Below are positions 12,879-24,262 of a stretch of 64,000 nt of DNA, one piece after another. The DNA comes from Triplophysa rosa (Eukaryota > Chordata > Actinopteri > Cypriniformes > Nemacheilidae). The position numbers were made by a program, and so were the translations under genes. The notes beneath the pieces are model-generated. The model ran no database searches, was not told the DNA's origin, and saw only the letters and a list, made by a program, of their open reading frames with translations. Within the stretch, counting starts at the first letter, position 1, and each line of letters starts with the position of its first letter. The DNA is taken from contig NC_079913.1 in NCBI RefSeq assembly GCF_024868665.1, positions 7,607,819-7,671,818 of the forward strand, written 5' to 3'.

Positions 12879-14394
12879 GCGTGTGTGTGTGTGTGTGCTT
12901 CAAGTGTCAAATGAAGAATTTGTTAGATTCGTGAAGTTGCGTGTGACCAACGACTCACTTTTCACTGGGAAGAGAAATTCTTCTACTCTGGCATATAGGT
13001 AATGGAACCAGTCACCCCAGTGCACACTTACACATGCACACTCGTTTGTTCATTCATTAGCATTAAGTTTACAAACTAAAACAGATGTATACTGTAGATG
13101 TTTTACTACGACCAGCACTAGTCTCTGTGTTAAAATGTGGAAAATGGTCCATTCTGTGCTCTAGAGCCATCCTGAAGGAGTTGGGTCTGCAGAGAGATAT
13201 TTCTGCCAGCCAGGCAAGGAGAAAATGGGAAAACCTTAAAATGAAGTATAAGGTACAAATGTTATTTTGAATTAAAAAGGTAGTAAATATGGGTAATTTA
13301 GTGACATGGATGATAAATACCATATACTGTAAATGTCAGTTCTTTAACTGTGAAATTTATAGTTTGTAAACACAGACTGTTTATTGATTCATACTTTGAA
13401 TGAACCAATTTAAACAAGAAAATAAAAATAAACCCCTGTCAACCGTTCCATCAGACACCATTTATATCCTTTACACCACACACAGGATTGTGGGATATCA
13501 TAGGAAGAAAAAGACCCATATACTGCCTTCAAATACTGACTACATAAAGAAATATCAGTATACAGATTTCTATGCAAAACCTTGCCTTCATACCTTTTAA
13601 CCTGTGCAAACCTCACAACCCAATGAGTTTCAGGTCATAAAATATTCACGTGTGTATCTTGTGTGTTTCAGGACATGAAGAATCCCCCACCTGGGGTCTC
13701 GGTGAACCCCACCAACTGGCCCTGGTTCTCGCTGCTGGACGATGCCATGGAGGGTCGACTGGCAGGAAGTGAAGTAACTCTTGATACTTCCTCGGTGGGC
13801 GATGACAGCGAGTATCGCCCGAACAACTCCACGCGCAGACGGAGCAAGAGAGCGCGAGAGCCGGACAGAAGCGAGATCGAGCTGTACGTCGAGGAGGATG
13901 ACATAATGTCAGAGGAGATGGGGCGAGACAGAGGGGAGATGGACAGAGACCGGGATGAGATGGAACAAGAAAGATCCATCCTGGAGAGCGACAAAGCCGC
14001 CATTGAATACGAGAGGATGGTCTTGGAACGAGAGAAGATGGTCCTGGATAGAGAGAGAGCAGGAGTGGAGAGAGAACTTGCAGCGTTGGACAGAGACAGA
14101 GCCTCTTTGGAAAGAGAGAAGGCTGCTGTGGAGAGGGACAGAGCATCTGTGGAGTACATCCGAGCTCAGCTGGAAAAGGAGAGAGCAATTTTAGATAGAG
14201 AAAGAGCAAAGCTTGAGCGAGAGCGAGCTATCTTAGAACAGCAGCATGGGACCTCGACAGGGGGGGAGACGTTGGAATTGAGTGACAATCCAGAGGGAAC
14301 TGACAACACCATTCCTTTGGTCATGGAACCAGCATCCTTAGAGAGAAGACAGAAATTCCTCAACCTGTTTGAAAAGCTTATCGAAAACTTCTGA
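12591..14394 (+). CDS. Myb/SANT-like DNA-binding domain protein with long Arg/Glu coiled coil
   Basis: Four exons join in frame: 12591-12714, 12905-12998, 13165-13252 and 13672-14394, giving 342 aa. Donors are GTAAGT, GTAATG and GTACAA; acceptors end CAAG, CTAG and TTCAG; phases are 1, 2 and 0. Residues about 45-125 form a Myb/SANT-like domain (Myb_DNA-bind_4 type) with an EEFVRFVKLR helix, LFTGKRN, a QARRKWENLKMKYK recognition-helix region (Trp94) and the NWPWF motif (Trp118, Trp120) that usually follows it. A tyrosine sits where many relatives have the first domain Trp (exon 2/3 junction). TRRRSKRAREPDR at about 156-168 is a likely nuclear signal. Residues about 185-293 are a near-uninterrupted heptad helix of the RERA-x-LE kind, so self-association is likely. 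The family is known for host genes and Harbinger accessory proteins; nuclear DNA binding is inferred. I do not recognise a named orthologue. It is convergent with epyc. Confidence 0.8.
12846..12898 (+). repeat. (GT)n microsatellite abutting a 3' splice site
   Basis: An almost pure GT tract with two GC interruptions ends six bases before the acceptor AG of exon 2 of the Myb/SANT-like gene (exon starts 12905). It takes the place of the usual polypyrimidine tract. Confidence 0.9.
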
Positions 14395-15639
14395 AACCAA
14401 ATTTATAAACAGGACCGTATACAGACGTAACCAACTTTTTTACACCTTTTGTTCGATGTAAAATTTTGTTTTCTGTTGCCAAAAATGTATTGTGTTATTC
14501 TACAGTGATTGACTTATGATTTATAGTTATGAGTTACATCCATTATAGTTGATCATATTTGTCGCTGTGTTTGTTCTACAAGTCAACACGTTATAAACAA
14601 GCATTTTGAAAGCTGTCAGTGTTGGTTTGATGTCTTTGAAGATTTTCAAGCTACTGTAAAAAGGAAAACGTTAAGCCGCCTTTGATTTAGAAAGGTCATC
14701 ACAAATCTTTATTCAGGTGTGATATTTCCATACAAAACACAAAGCTGGGCTAATATTTACCACCCTCCCCCCAATCATTCTCAAACCCCTTTAGCCAGTA
14801 CAACAGTTTTTAAGTGTGCGAATGCCATATGGACATAAACATGGTCATAACAACAACTTGATAGATTAAACACTAAAATATTGCAGTTTTTGTAACAAAA
14901 AGACAGCTTATATATTTTATATTACAGTACAGACTTTACAACAAATTCATTGTTAGAATGCTTTGTTTTATTGCATTGATCAAAATTTACCTTTCAAACC
15001 TTAATCTTATCATAAACATTTGTTTAATTCCTTATGAATATTAACAATATTTCATTATTTTTTACAAAACAAATTTTAACCGTTCTCCCTGGCTATTGCA
15101 ACCAGCCCCAAACAGGCACCAAGTAGGCTACAACACACACAAAAATAAGTTTTTTTGTTTTGTTTTGTTAATTAAATTAAACTGAGATATCTGCCTTTGT
15201 AAATTACTTGCATCATTTTTTCAGGTTTGTTAGTATTTGATAAATAAATGACTGATTCAAATGGATGCATGGTTTTCTGTGTTTCTAGGAGAGATTCATT
15301 GTGAATGGTCTCTCTCGGATATGAGGGAGTACATTTATACGATCAACTGAACAAAATCCTTCCGTCTTTCATTCAAATGCGATTACAAACATCCTACATT
15401 GTGATATGTATTCATACTGTGTGTATAAATACAAGCAGCAAAGGGATAGTAGTGTCCACCAGTTCTCCTGTGAAAGTGTGAGTCTGTTCATGCATTTATG
15501 CCAACTTCTTTTAAAAGACATCCATTCATATCCAAGTGTTTGCACGAGCCCAACGTTTAAAAACAAGTTCTCACAGAGGAGTTTTGATGCATGTGCATAC
15601 GTGTGAGTTTTGCATGTGTGCGTTTGAGTGTGTTTCATT
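14395..15639. other. Convergent 3' region of the Myb/SANT-like gene and epyc
   Basis: This is AT-rich sequence between the plus-strand stop at 14394 and the minus-strand epyc stop at 15640. It should hold both 3' UTRs. A minus-strand AATAAA (TTTATT at 14967-14972) is one candidate epyc polyadenylation signal. No further coding potential is seen. Confidence 0.5.
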
Positions 15640-18600
15640 TTAAATAAGGTTACCAACAGGTATACGTGGCAAACATATGAAGGCTTGTGGGGTTCTGCTG
15701 AGGTTGACGGGATTACCGTCCAGGCGAACGTCCTCCAGGGCATTGCGGATGTAGTTTAAATCATGTGGATTGCAGAAAGTGTCATCGTGCATCATCTGGA
15801 CATTGTTATTCTGAATGATAAAACATATATATATATATTTAATGTATCATACAGGTACACACTTTTTATGCCATTGTTTAAAAATCTTTTTTAGAAATCT
15901 TAAGATTTAGAGATCTTTTCTTTTAAAGCTTGTGTGTGTGATACCTCATCATTTTATTTACATATTTAAAAAGTCCATTATAAAGCACTGTGCATATCAC
16001 CAGAAAAGCTGGTAATAAATTAATTCATTGTTTACGTTATAATTTTCTATGTCATCATTGATCTTTTCTGCAGTTCCCAAGCAAACAACGTAATTCCTGA
16101 ATTGTCAACTGGTTGTTTTAAAATAAAAAAAACTACATGTATGGAATCCAGTTAAGTGTCAGGATTTGTAGATGTCCACAAGGTGGCACTAGTGAGGTGG
16201 GAGCACAGGTACCTGCAGGTGCAAGGAGCGCAGACTGTGGGGCAAAGGAACTGGGATATGGTCAATGTTGTTGTCTGTCAAGTAGAGGTAAAGTAGCCCT
16301 GGCATGTCCTTAAAACAAAATGTACATGTATAAATAAATAGGCTTTCTTTACCTGGATAAGGATTATCAGTTGTGTATTGGTACTATTAGAAGTTTCCAA
16401 ATTGATTTGATCCTATCTGTTTTTTTCTTTGCATTTCCATAAGCTCTTTAAGCACAACAATAGCCTTTTACATGAATCTACAAAGGTTAATTGTGATGTA
16501 TCCCTCTATTCAATCCTGACACTTGTTTTTTTTACCTTAAAAGCTTCTCTATGGATGCCAGTGCTGCTCAGCTGGTTGTGGCAAGCATCAATAAGGGTCA
16601 TAGAGGGTGGCAGAGCAGGAAGTTGTCTGATATTGTTCTCTCTTAATATCACCTCATCCAAAGCAGGAAGGCCAAAGAAAGCATCGTCGTCAATCTTGGA
16701 AATGGCATTGCTTGTCAGATCAATTTTCTTTAACTTGTCTTTATCATAAAAACAAAAATAAAGTAATTTCAAATTAGTTTTTGAAAATTGAGAAAATTGA
16801 GGATTTAAATTCAGAAAAACAAAAAGATCTTAGCATCACGTGAATGCTATTAAATATAAAGTAATACTTTTTTTGTTTCTAATATTTGAATATTTAATAT
16901 TCAATTTTCTGTCTATATAAACTTATGTTCATATCTCAGATCATGACATGATGACTTATGGTGTGTTTGACCGAACACATACTCAGGTTGGTGAAGTCAG
17001 ACTTGCTAATCTTGGCAATTTTATTGTAGCGGGCATAGAAATGAGTGGTTTCTTTGGGAAGGGGTGGAACACGGTCCAGCCTGAGGTCATCACAGTACAC
17101 GGATCCAACCAGACAGATACACAGCACACAGGTAGACATACCTTACCACCAAAATGGCAGGTGGCATGCAAAACACAAAAACAACATTTTAAATACAAAA
17201 AGAACTGTTAGCAACTGCTAACAAAACATAAACCATTTGACCATTTTAGTAGCATTCATTAACAGACTTGAGAACCTTAATCTATGACAAAATGAGTTAA
17301 GCAAACATTCCTTTATTAGATAATTAGGTAAGTTATAAGATAATAGACTGAGCACATTTTGATATGAAAAAACTAATAATTTAAATGGAATGCACTGGTG
17401 AAATACTGACCTGGTATGTATGGGTCAATTTCAGGTAACCCTGACCCTATTTCACCCCCAGCCCCCTCCTGGGGAGTGGTCGGGGTTGTTAGGAGTATCT
17501 CCTCCTCTTGTTAGACAACAATATTAAGGTGTTACGGAATGTATTAGCACATGGACACAGGGTGAACAATAGAACAGGACAGACAGTGAGTAATACTGAC
17601 ATTGAGAAGTTAAAATGCATCCTTACTGTTGTTATAATTCACACCAGGGAAAATTTACACACATTTAACCAATATGAGCCAGTTAAATGAAGTTAAATTT
17701 GCAGTTAATTTATAGATACCCTAGCAATGATTGGTAAAACAATATGTCTGATAGTGATTAACATTTTTGTTAAGCTGCTCCAAACTTTTCTGATCCAATA
17801 CAGATTTTCACAACAAAATCTGAACATACACCTGAAATCATTGCAGTCCATGGTGTTGATAAAGGTACTGACCTTCCTCTAGTTCAGGAAAGAATATTTC
17901 TGTTGTGACTTCTGGGGATTCAGTCACCACAGGGTCCTCTGGGCTGTCAGGCTCTCCAGTTTCCACGGGCTCCTCAGGGACCTCAATCTCCCCAGACTCC
18001 CCAGGTTCCTCAGAGGGCTCAGGCTCAACTGGCACCCCTGTAGTTACAGGCTCTCCAGACACCTCGGGCAACCCAGAGGTCCCAGACACCTCGGGCATCC
18101 CAGAGGTACCAGGTTCTCCGGGCACCCCAGAGGTCCCAGGCTCCCCAGACACCTCAGGCAACCCAGAGGTCACAGGCTCCACAGGCACCTCTGGTACCTC
18201 TGAAGTCCATAGCTCTTTAGATATCTCAATAATTTCAAAGGCTTCAGACTCTCCAGACAATTCAGGTTCACCAGAGGTCCCAGACACCTCCCAAACTCCA
18301 GAAGTCCCAGATTGTCCAGAAACGTCAGGAACCCCAGAGGCCCCAGACACATCAGGAACCCCAGAAGCCCCAGACTCTCCAGACACATCAGGAACCCCAG
18401 AAGCCCCAGACTCTCCAGACACATCAGGAAACCCAGAAGCCCCAGACTCTCCGGACACATCAGGAAACCCAGAAGCCCCAGACTCTCCGGACACATCAGG
18501 AAACCCAGAAGCCCCAGACTCTCCGGACACATCAGGAAACCCAGAAGCCCCAGACTCTCCGGACACATCAGGAAACCCAGAAGCCCCAGACTTTTGAAAC

Positions 18601-21600
18601 ACCACAGGCCCCTCAATCTCTCCAGAAAACCCAGACTCCCCAAAATCCCCAGACGCCTCTTGTGGAGTGATTCCAAATCTTAGGATCTCCTCCTCTTGTG
18701 AGAGACAAGGTGAGGTTGCAAGAAACAAATTAGTTTCCCCTCAACGTTGGATGAAAGATGATAGCAATGCTTGCAAAGATGATGGACTAACCAATTCAAT
18801 ATTAAACCAATACAGAACAGACAATTATTACTTCATTCATCACTACAATGTAAGAGGTGTTGATATAATTCTTCCACAGAGAAAATCTATTTTGTGGTAA
18901 TCAAGATCCCCTCAAGCTACATTTAAAATGAGCAAACCAAAAGGCTAGAATACTAACCTCCACCTGAGAACATTATTATGCCCGAACCAGAAAGCCCAGA
19001 AACTCCAGAGCCAAAATCCCCAGAGACCCCAGAACTCAAAATGTCACCAGAGGCGTTAGAACCCCCAGAGCCCAAAATCTCTCCAGACCCGGAAGCTATT
19101 TCACTGAGTGAATCCCCAGAGGCTCCAGAGTTCATTTCACCAGAACCCGAAATGTCCCCAGAAATCTGAAGGATGTCAATGGGCGTCAGACGAAGCTCCT
19201 CCTCTTGTTCAAGACAAGATTAGGTGTTAGAACAGATATTAGAATTACACTTGTGACTATATATGGACTTGTTAAAAATATGATTGGGCTGCGATGCATG
19301 TAAGTAAAGTTAAATAACTCATTTAACCAATCAGATTGCCAGTTAAATGGAATAAAAGCACGAGATAATGGTTTGCAGGCTAGTAATGATGATTAGCAAT
19401 GTCTCTGTGGGTGTGGGGGGGTGGGGGTGTAGGTGTTAGCAACAATGGTACAGACCTCCCTGTGCATTAGGGCCCATCAGAGTTCCTGACTCCCCAGACC
19501 CTGATTGGATGAGAAGAGGCGTTATGGGTACTTCTGTGTCTTCTCTATCTTCAACTGTCCAACGTTGCTCTGGTTTTTGCACCACCTCTTCTTCTTCCTC
19601 CTCTATATAGGCACTATGTGAAGGGTCAGAGTCCTCATCAGGATTTAAGGTGTCAATCTGTAATGAGAGCTTAGGTAAACATACTGTAGCTGGCAAATAA
19701 GCTCCTGTCCTATTTCAAACTCTATAACAAGGTCTTGTCAGAACTCAGAAGGTCTGCTAAAGATTAAATATGTCTACCTCACAATGATTGAAGAGTCAGT
19801 CTAGAGCATTGGTTCTCAACGGGTTGGGGGGGTTTGGGAGGCGGCCCACGAGGGGGGCTCAGCCAACTTCCAGGGGACCTCAAAACAAACTAATTATAAA
19901 TTTAGAAAAACATTTTTGCGGGGTAGAAATTGTGAGTTTTTGTGAGTTCAAGTCAAAAAGGTTGAGAACCACTGATCTAGAGTTAAATATGAAGCATACT
20001 GATAACATGCTCTATTTAACCATCTAAGAAATTTGATTGTTGTCACAATTATTCTGAGAATTTCTAAAGCGTGTTACTCATCAGAAGGTTGATTACCCTT
20101 TGAGAGGGTACTGAGCCATTTATCACGTATCTGACCTACTCAACCAAAGCTTTCAAAGTGATCCTTTTCCTCACACATGTTAACGGTTGGTAGGACAAAT
20201 TTAGCATATACTGCTTTTTGCAGTCATTCTTTTTATTCATTGCGAAACTACACAAGTTCACACTGCATACATTATTTGGGGGGCAGATTAAATACAAAAA
20301 AGTAGAAAAGTCCAGTTTGTCTTGTCTTTGATTCCACTACAAACCAGAGAGGGGTGCTGTTAAACCATTGACAGTTTTCAATGGCTGCTATTCTCCAGGA
20401 TGGTCCATGTGGAACCAAGACATACATGGTAGCAGAAAAATCCATATTTCCACACAGATTTTACCAGAAGAACTTTCTCATGTGTAACAAGTAAGGTCAA
20501 CTTAAACCCACTAAACCAAAACTACGTTGAGCTGTTTAATGCTCCTTTGTAGTGAAAGTGACACAATGCCAATTTTGTCAATAGTCTAGCATGAAGACTA
20601 ATAAACAAAAGACAAATAGCCAAATATTTGGTCAAAATATTTACGTTTAGATAGCAAATGTTTTTAACCACCAAAATAACTTGCAAGACTAAGGAAAACA
20701 AAGTAATTAACCATAAAAAAGCAATAACACAAGAAGTGCTAAAAAAAATAAATGAAAAAAACAGCATTCCTAAACATTCATTTTTCTTCAGCTGTTTTTT
20801 TTGCAAAATGTAAAACAGCCTGATGTAATAAGATCTGCCCTTGAGAAAAAAGTGGACATTTTGTCATGATACACTTTCACATGCGTTACAAGACCCTATA
20901 TGTACTTGCATTTACACTGACACATGCAGGATGGCATGTACGACGAGCACACACAAGCACCCTTCCATGCTTACTGTGTATGGATTTGGACAAATGCTAA
21001 ATTTTCTTTGGCCACTTTCCACAAATATGATACACCAAGCATGTAAAGTAATTAGCAATTAAATTTCTATTGAAGTGATATTTAATAAAAAAATGTCATC
21101 AGCTATTTAAAACCAATTAAAATGGTAGAAATGCAGTTAAATAAATTACAGTTACAATTTAAAAAAATATTGATTTGGTGTCCTTATGTTCTAAGCACAA
21201 ATATTTAATGATGCATGAAAAAATTCACACATATTTTTCACTTAATCTATGGGACATGATAACTAAAAACCTCAACTAAAAACTAGCCTTAATTATGCTA
21301 CATGTGCAAACCCATTCTAGCATTTTTTAAACTTTTTGTAAGCTATTTTTAATTTGGTATTCATGGTTATTGCTGGTAAATAAAATAGTCAATTAAATAA
21401 CAAAATTGTGTTTAAACTGAACTGAAAAATATCAATATTTCATAACTGGATTGCAAAGTTCCTGAAGGAAATATTTTGTGAATTATTATTTATTCCTTTC
21501 ACGCCTCATTTTATACCATATTTGTGGAGGGTTCCCTTACACACAAGTTAAATTATTTATTAGATGTCAAACCAATAATCTAGGTCAACTTTAATTCAGC

Positions 21601-23082
21601 AACTTCAATTTCTCAGCAGAGCAAGAACAAATATTTTCACAATTTATGAAACATTCACAATATCCTGAAGAGCTTAAATAAACAGCTTACACAAGGTCTG
21701 TTGTAACTCCGGCATGCTTTTTGTGGGTATAACTACATAACATTCACATCAGGATCAAGTTAAGTCTCTTGGCTTCAATTTGTCTCTTCTTCAAAGCCAT
21801 CTTGGCTTGTGCCAGTCAAACATACTTTTGGTTTGTCTCTATTTTCATGCTGAAGATGATGAAATAATAGCATAAAAACAAAAACAGTCAAAAATATATA
21901 GCCAGTTACAATAACTGTCAGGTACATGTGCATCCAGCAAACAAAGTTATTCCATTGCTTTATGTGAAAATCATTCAGCATACAAGTATGGCTAGTGTTG
22001 TAAATCTACTGCTTATCCTTCAGTACGGTAAAAAAAATGCCAATGTCTACTTTTCCTTCCATTAGGTTGTGCCAGTGGAAAATTCAGTTGTCCAATACTG
22101 TTGTGTTGAATGTGAGAGTTGAATTCACACTCAGCAACATCTGGTCTGTCCATCATACAAATGTTATGCCCAAGGCAGGTATTTGTTATGTGAAGCATGT
22201 CATGAATTAACTTTTTCATATCATAAATAATGCACTGTAAATACCAGTGCTTATGGAATGCTAGGTGTGTCTTGGGGATGTCAAAAGACTGATAAATATG
22301 TGATATTAATCTCATTTGGGGTAATCAGGTCCACATGCATTACAGATCTTAATGAAACCTTAATTAAATATTACATTGCCAACATTGGCTATAGATAGCT
22401 TAAAAATATGCAAACATGCAATACATTCCATCGCATAGAAAACTCATGCTTCACTGAGGAAAGGGACCAATATCAGCCCTACGTGGCCTCCGTGACCGAC
22501 CCTAAAGCACAGCAGCTGGGTTAAAAATGTTTTGAAATGAAAATCATAAAACAGACACTGACATTACTGGATGCTATTATCCGCAGGAAGACTTGAATCT
22601 GCACTGCAAATGAAAAGCAAAGTCAAACACCCTAAAGCCAAACTGCTGCAATACATTCCTGCATGACAACTAGACCTGAACCCAATGCTTGTGCACGATT
22701 TATCAGTTAAAAACCATTTGACCAACTGAACTATGGCAAAAGATGTGTACATAGAAAAATTAATACTCATTTGAATTCTAAATGTAACAGAGAGGGTGTT
22801 CCAAGAAACCATGGCAACAACATTATAAGTGATTAGAAGTGATCTTTATGAGAAAATCTATGATGATACAAAAATGGCCTTTTGAGGTCATACTGAATCT
22901 CTCACCTGTGGTTCATCAACTTCATTGTAATAGTCGTAGACGTCTTGGTTGTCAACGCTCAGATCTAGATCCACATCATAGTTGTTGCTGTCGTAGTTGT
23001 CCAGTTCTGCTTGCCGGGCATATCTGGGGGGAGAGGCTGCCGCCACACTCAGAACAAGAAGTCCCCACACCAACATTACCAT
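15640..23082 (-). CDS. epyc: Epiphycan, expanded Ser-Gly-rich form (class III SLRP)
   Basis: Nine coding exons (minus strand, 5' to 3'): 22906-23082, 19456-19657, 18958-19203, 17873-18694, 17411-17506, 16983-17141, 16536-16738, 16213-16308, 15640-15810. All junctions have GT/AG and agreeing phases, giving 723 aa. The ATG at 23080-23082 is followed by a hydrophobic signal peptide and an acidic Tyr-rich segment (likely tyrosine-sulfated), then an EEEEEE stretch. Residues about 127-514 are three cassettes opening EEE(I/L)L and dense in Ser-Gly. Then comes the class III cysteine cluster C-x2-C-x-C-x6-C (Cys519, 522, 524, 531), LRRs (DLTSNAISKID, LTDNNIDHIP) and the conserved tail with LDGNPVNLS and ICLPRIPVG. 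LRR exons and tail match what I recall of mammalian epiphycan (about 320 aa) closely; the extra length lies in the cassettes. Known role: dermatan/chondroitin sulfate proteoglycan of growth-plate cartilage. A non-coding first exon should lie upstream of 23090 (acceptor at about 23087-23091). Confidence 0.9.
17411..17506 (-). other. epyc: epyc cassette exon C (short)
   Basis: This symmetric phase 1-1 exon encodes 32 residues. It again starts at ACAAG|AGGAGGAG and reads EEEILLTT, followed by a Gly/Pro-rich segment that leads into the LRR N-terminal cysteine cluster. It contains a single GSG motif and lacks the repeats. It may be the least modified copy of the cassette. Confidence 0.82.
17873..18694 (-). 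other. epyc: epyc cassette exon B with 36-bp tandem repeats
   Basis: This symmetric phase 1-1 exon encodes 274 residues with the same ACAAG|AGGAGGAG acceptor and an EEEILRF start. It contains about 39 Ser-Gly dipeptides. The first half is a regular 12-residue array of the form SGASG(F/V)PDVSGE; the second half is a degenerate Pro/Glu/Thr/Ser-rich version of the same unit. Confidence 0.88.
18302..18600 (-). repeat. 36-bp coding minisatellite inside epyc
   Basis: About seven head-to-tail copies of a 36-bp unit are present, each containing GACACATCAGGAA(A/C)CCC on the plus strand. The four copies between about 18450 and 18594 are essentially identical, including a shared CTCCGG variant. This indicates recent expansion and likely length polymorphism. 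Each unit adds 12 residues and three Ser-Gly dipeptides without shifting frame. Confidence 0.9.
18958..19203 (-). other. epyc: epyc cassette exon A (Ser-Gly rich)
   Basis: This symmetric phase 1-1 exon encodes 82 residues. Its acceptor reads ACAAG|AGGAGGAG and the translation starts EEELRL. It carries about 16 Ser-Gly dipeptides, many next to Glu or Asp (GSGE, ASGD). It is one of three consecutive exons with the same opening, pointing to exon duplication. Confidence 0.85.
19658..22905 (-). other. epyc large intron
   Basis: This 3.2-kb AT-rich intron lies between the signal-peptide exon and the acidic exon. It contains a hAT-like MITE (19808-19975). No other coding exon or repeat is evident. 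Confidence 0.6.
19808..19975. mobile_element. hAT-like MITE
   Basis: The left end reads CATTGGTTCTCAAC and the right end is its inverted form (GTTGAGAACCACTG). They are flanked by near-matching 8-bp copies of TCTAGAG(C/T) at about 19800-19807 and 19976-19983. An 8-bp duplication and a GGTTCTCAAC terminus are typical of hAT-derived MITEs. It is non-coding. Confidence 0.72.
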
Positions 23083-23089
23083 CGTCCTG

Positions 23090-24219
23090 CTGGACACAGA
23101 ATCAGACACCTAAATGTCTATTCTGAGATGTTTTGTAGAATTAATAGAAGAGTATCAGTGGCAATAGAAAGTGAATAAACAGATTATGAATATATCAAAC
23201 CATTTATTATGCCAGTGTTATATAATATATTTATTTACTACAGCAAAATATGATTTTCACTTCCCACATCATACTACCAAAGGACTCTTTGACCTGGGTT
23301 TCCCCAGAAGGGAGATCGAGAGCCACACTTGCTTGGATTGGCTGTGGTGCATCTCAAATATGCTTCTCAAAAATCTTCTGGCTCACCAAATACATCTGCA
23401 CACCATGGAAGATATAGTTGCTGATTTTTCTGTACATACGTAAAATACACTTTTAAAATAAAAAGAATTGCCAAAAAAGTTGAAATATGCCGAGCTAGAG
23501 ATTCCATAAATAGTCTTTAGCTTGTTACCTATCTTTGGTAAATAGAGTCTCTTCAGAGTTCTGTGGCTAGTGGAATACAAACTTGTCGTCTGCAAATTTC
23601 TGAGGCTGGAGAACTCTGTTCATTAACAGAAATGAAAAATGAGGCCAGTTTGGCCTCTAAACAAACCAAGAAGTTACCACCTCAGCAGCCATCTTGAATC
23701 CACTCAATGACTGCTTTGTGTGTTAAAGACAAAAGGTCAGAGGTGAGATGGTGACATCATAAAAGGTTTCTTTTCCAACATAATGATGAGCAGTTTTTTT
23801 TTTTTTTTGGAAAATCACACATTGTAAATGGAAAACTTTGTAAAAACAGCATCTATAAGTACATATAATGTCACATATTTAACATTTTAAATGTTCAATC
23901 ATTCATACATTGTCAATTATTAGCATAAGAATTCAAGTTGAACGGAGAACAGGAGAGGATGTCTTTCAAAATATATTGTATAAAGGGGCGATGAGTGACT
24001 GATGTGATGATAGAGAGGGGTTCATGCGCAGAGATTATGGATGAGGTTCTGGTCCTCGGGGTGAGATGGAGAGAGCTAAGTAAGGGAAAGTGAGGAAAAG
24101 GAGAGCGAGACCTCTGACAGAGACTCTTTATGAGGGTCTGTCTCCTCGCTCAAGCTCGAAATTCCACCAAGATCTGTGGACAGCAGGTCAGTGAGTTACG
24201 ATCTCGCTGTATCTCTCTC

Positions 24220-24262
<43 letters not shown>

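Noticed and set aside
12846..12898. CRISPR-like or satellite array
   Set aside because: Plain dinucleotide microsatellite; no spacer structure anywhere in the window, and the genome is eukaryotic.
13646..14209. Minus-strand open frames of 163-187 codons (Ser/Leu or Pro/Cys rich)
   Set aside because: Antisense shadows of the coiled-coil exon of the Myb/SANT-like gene; low-complexity and without supporting signals.
17905..18597. Plus-strand 230-codon open frame rich in Pro/Ser/Asp
   Set aside because: It is the antisense of the epyc repeat exon; the minus frame has splice sites and family context, the plus frame has none.
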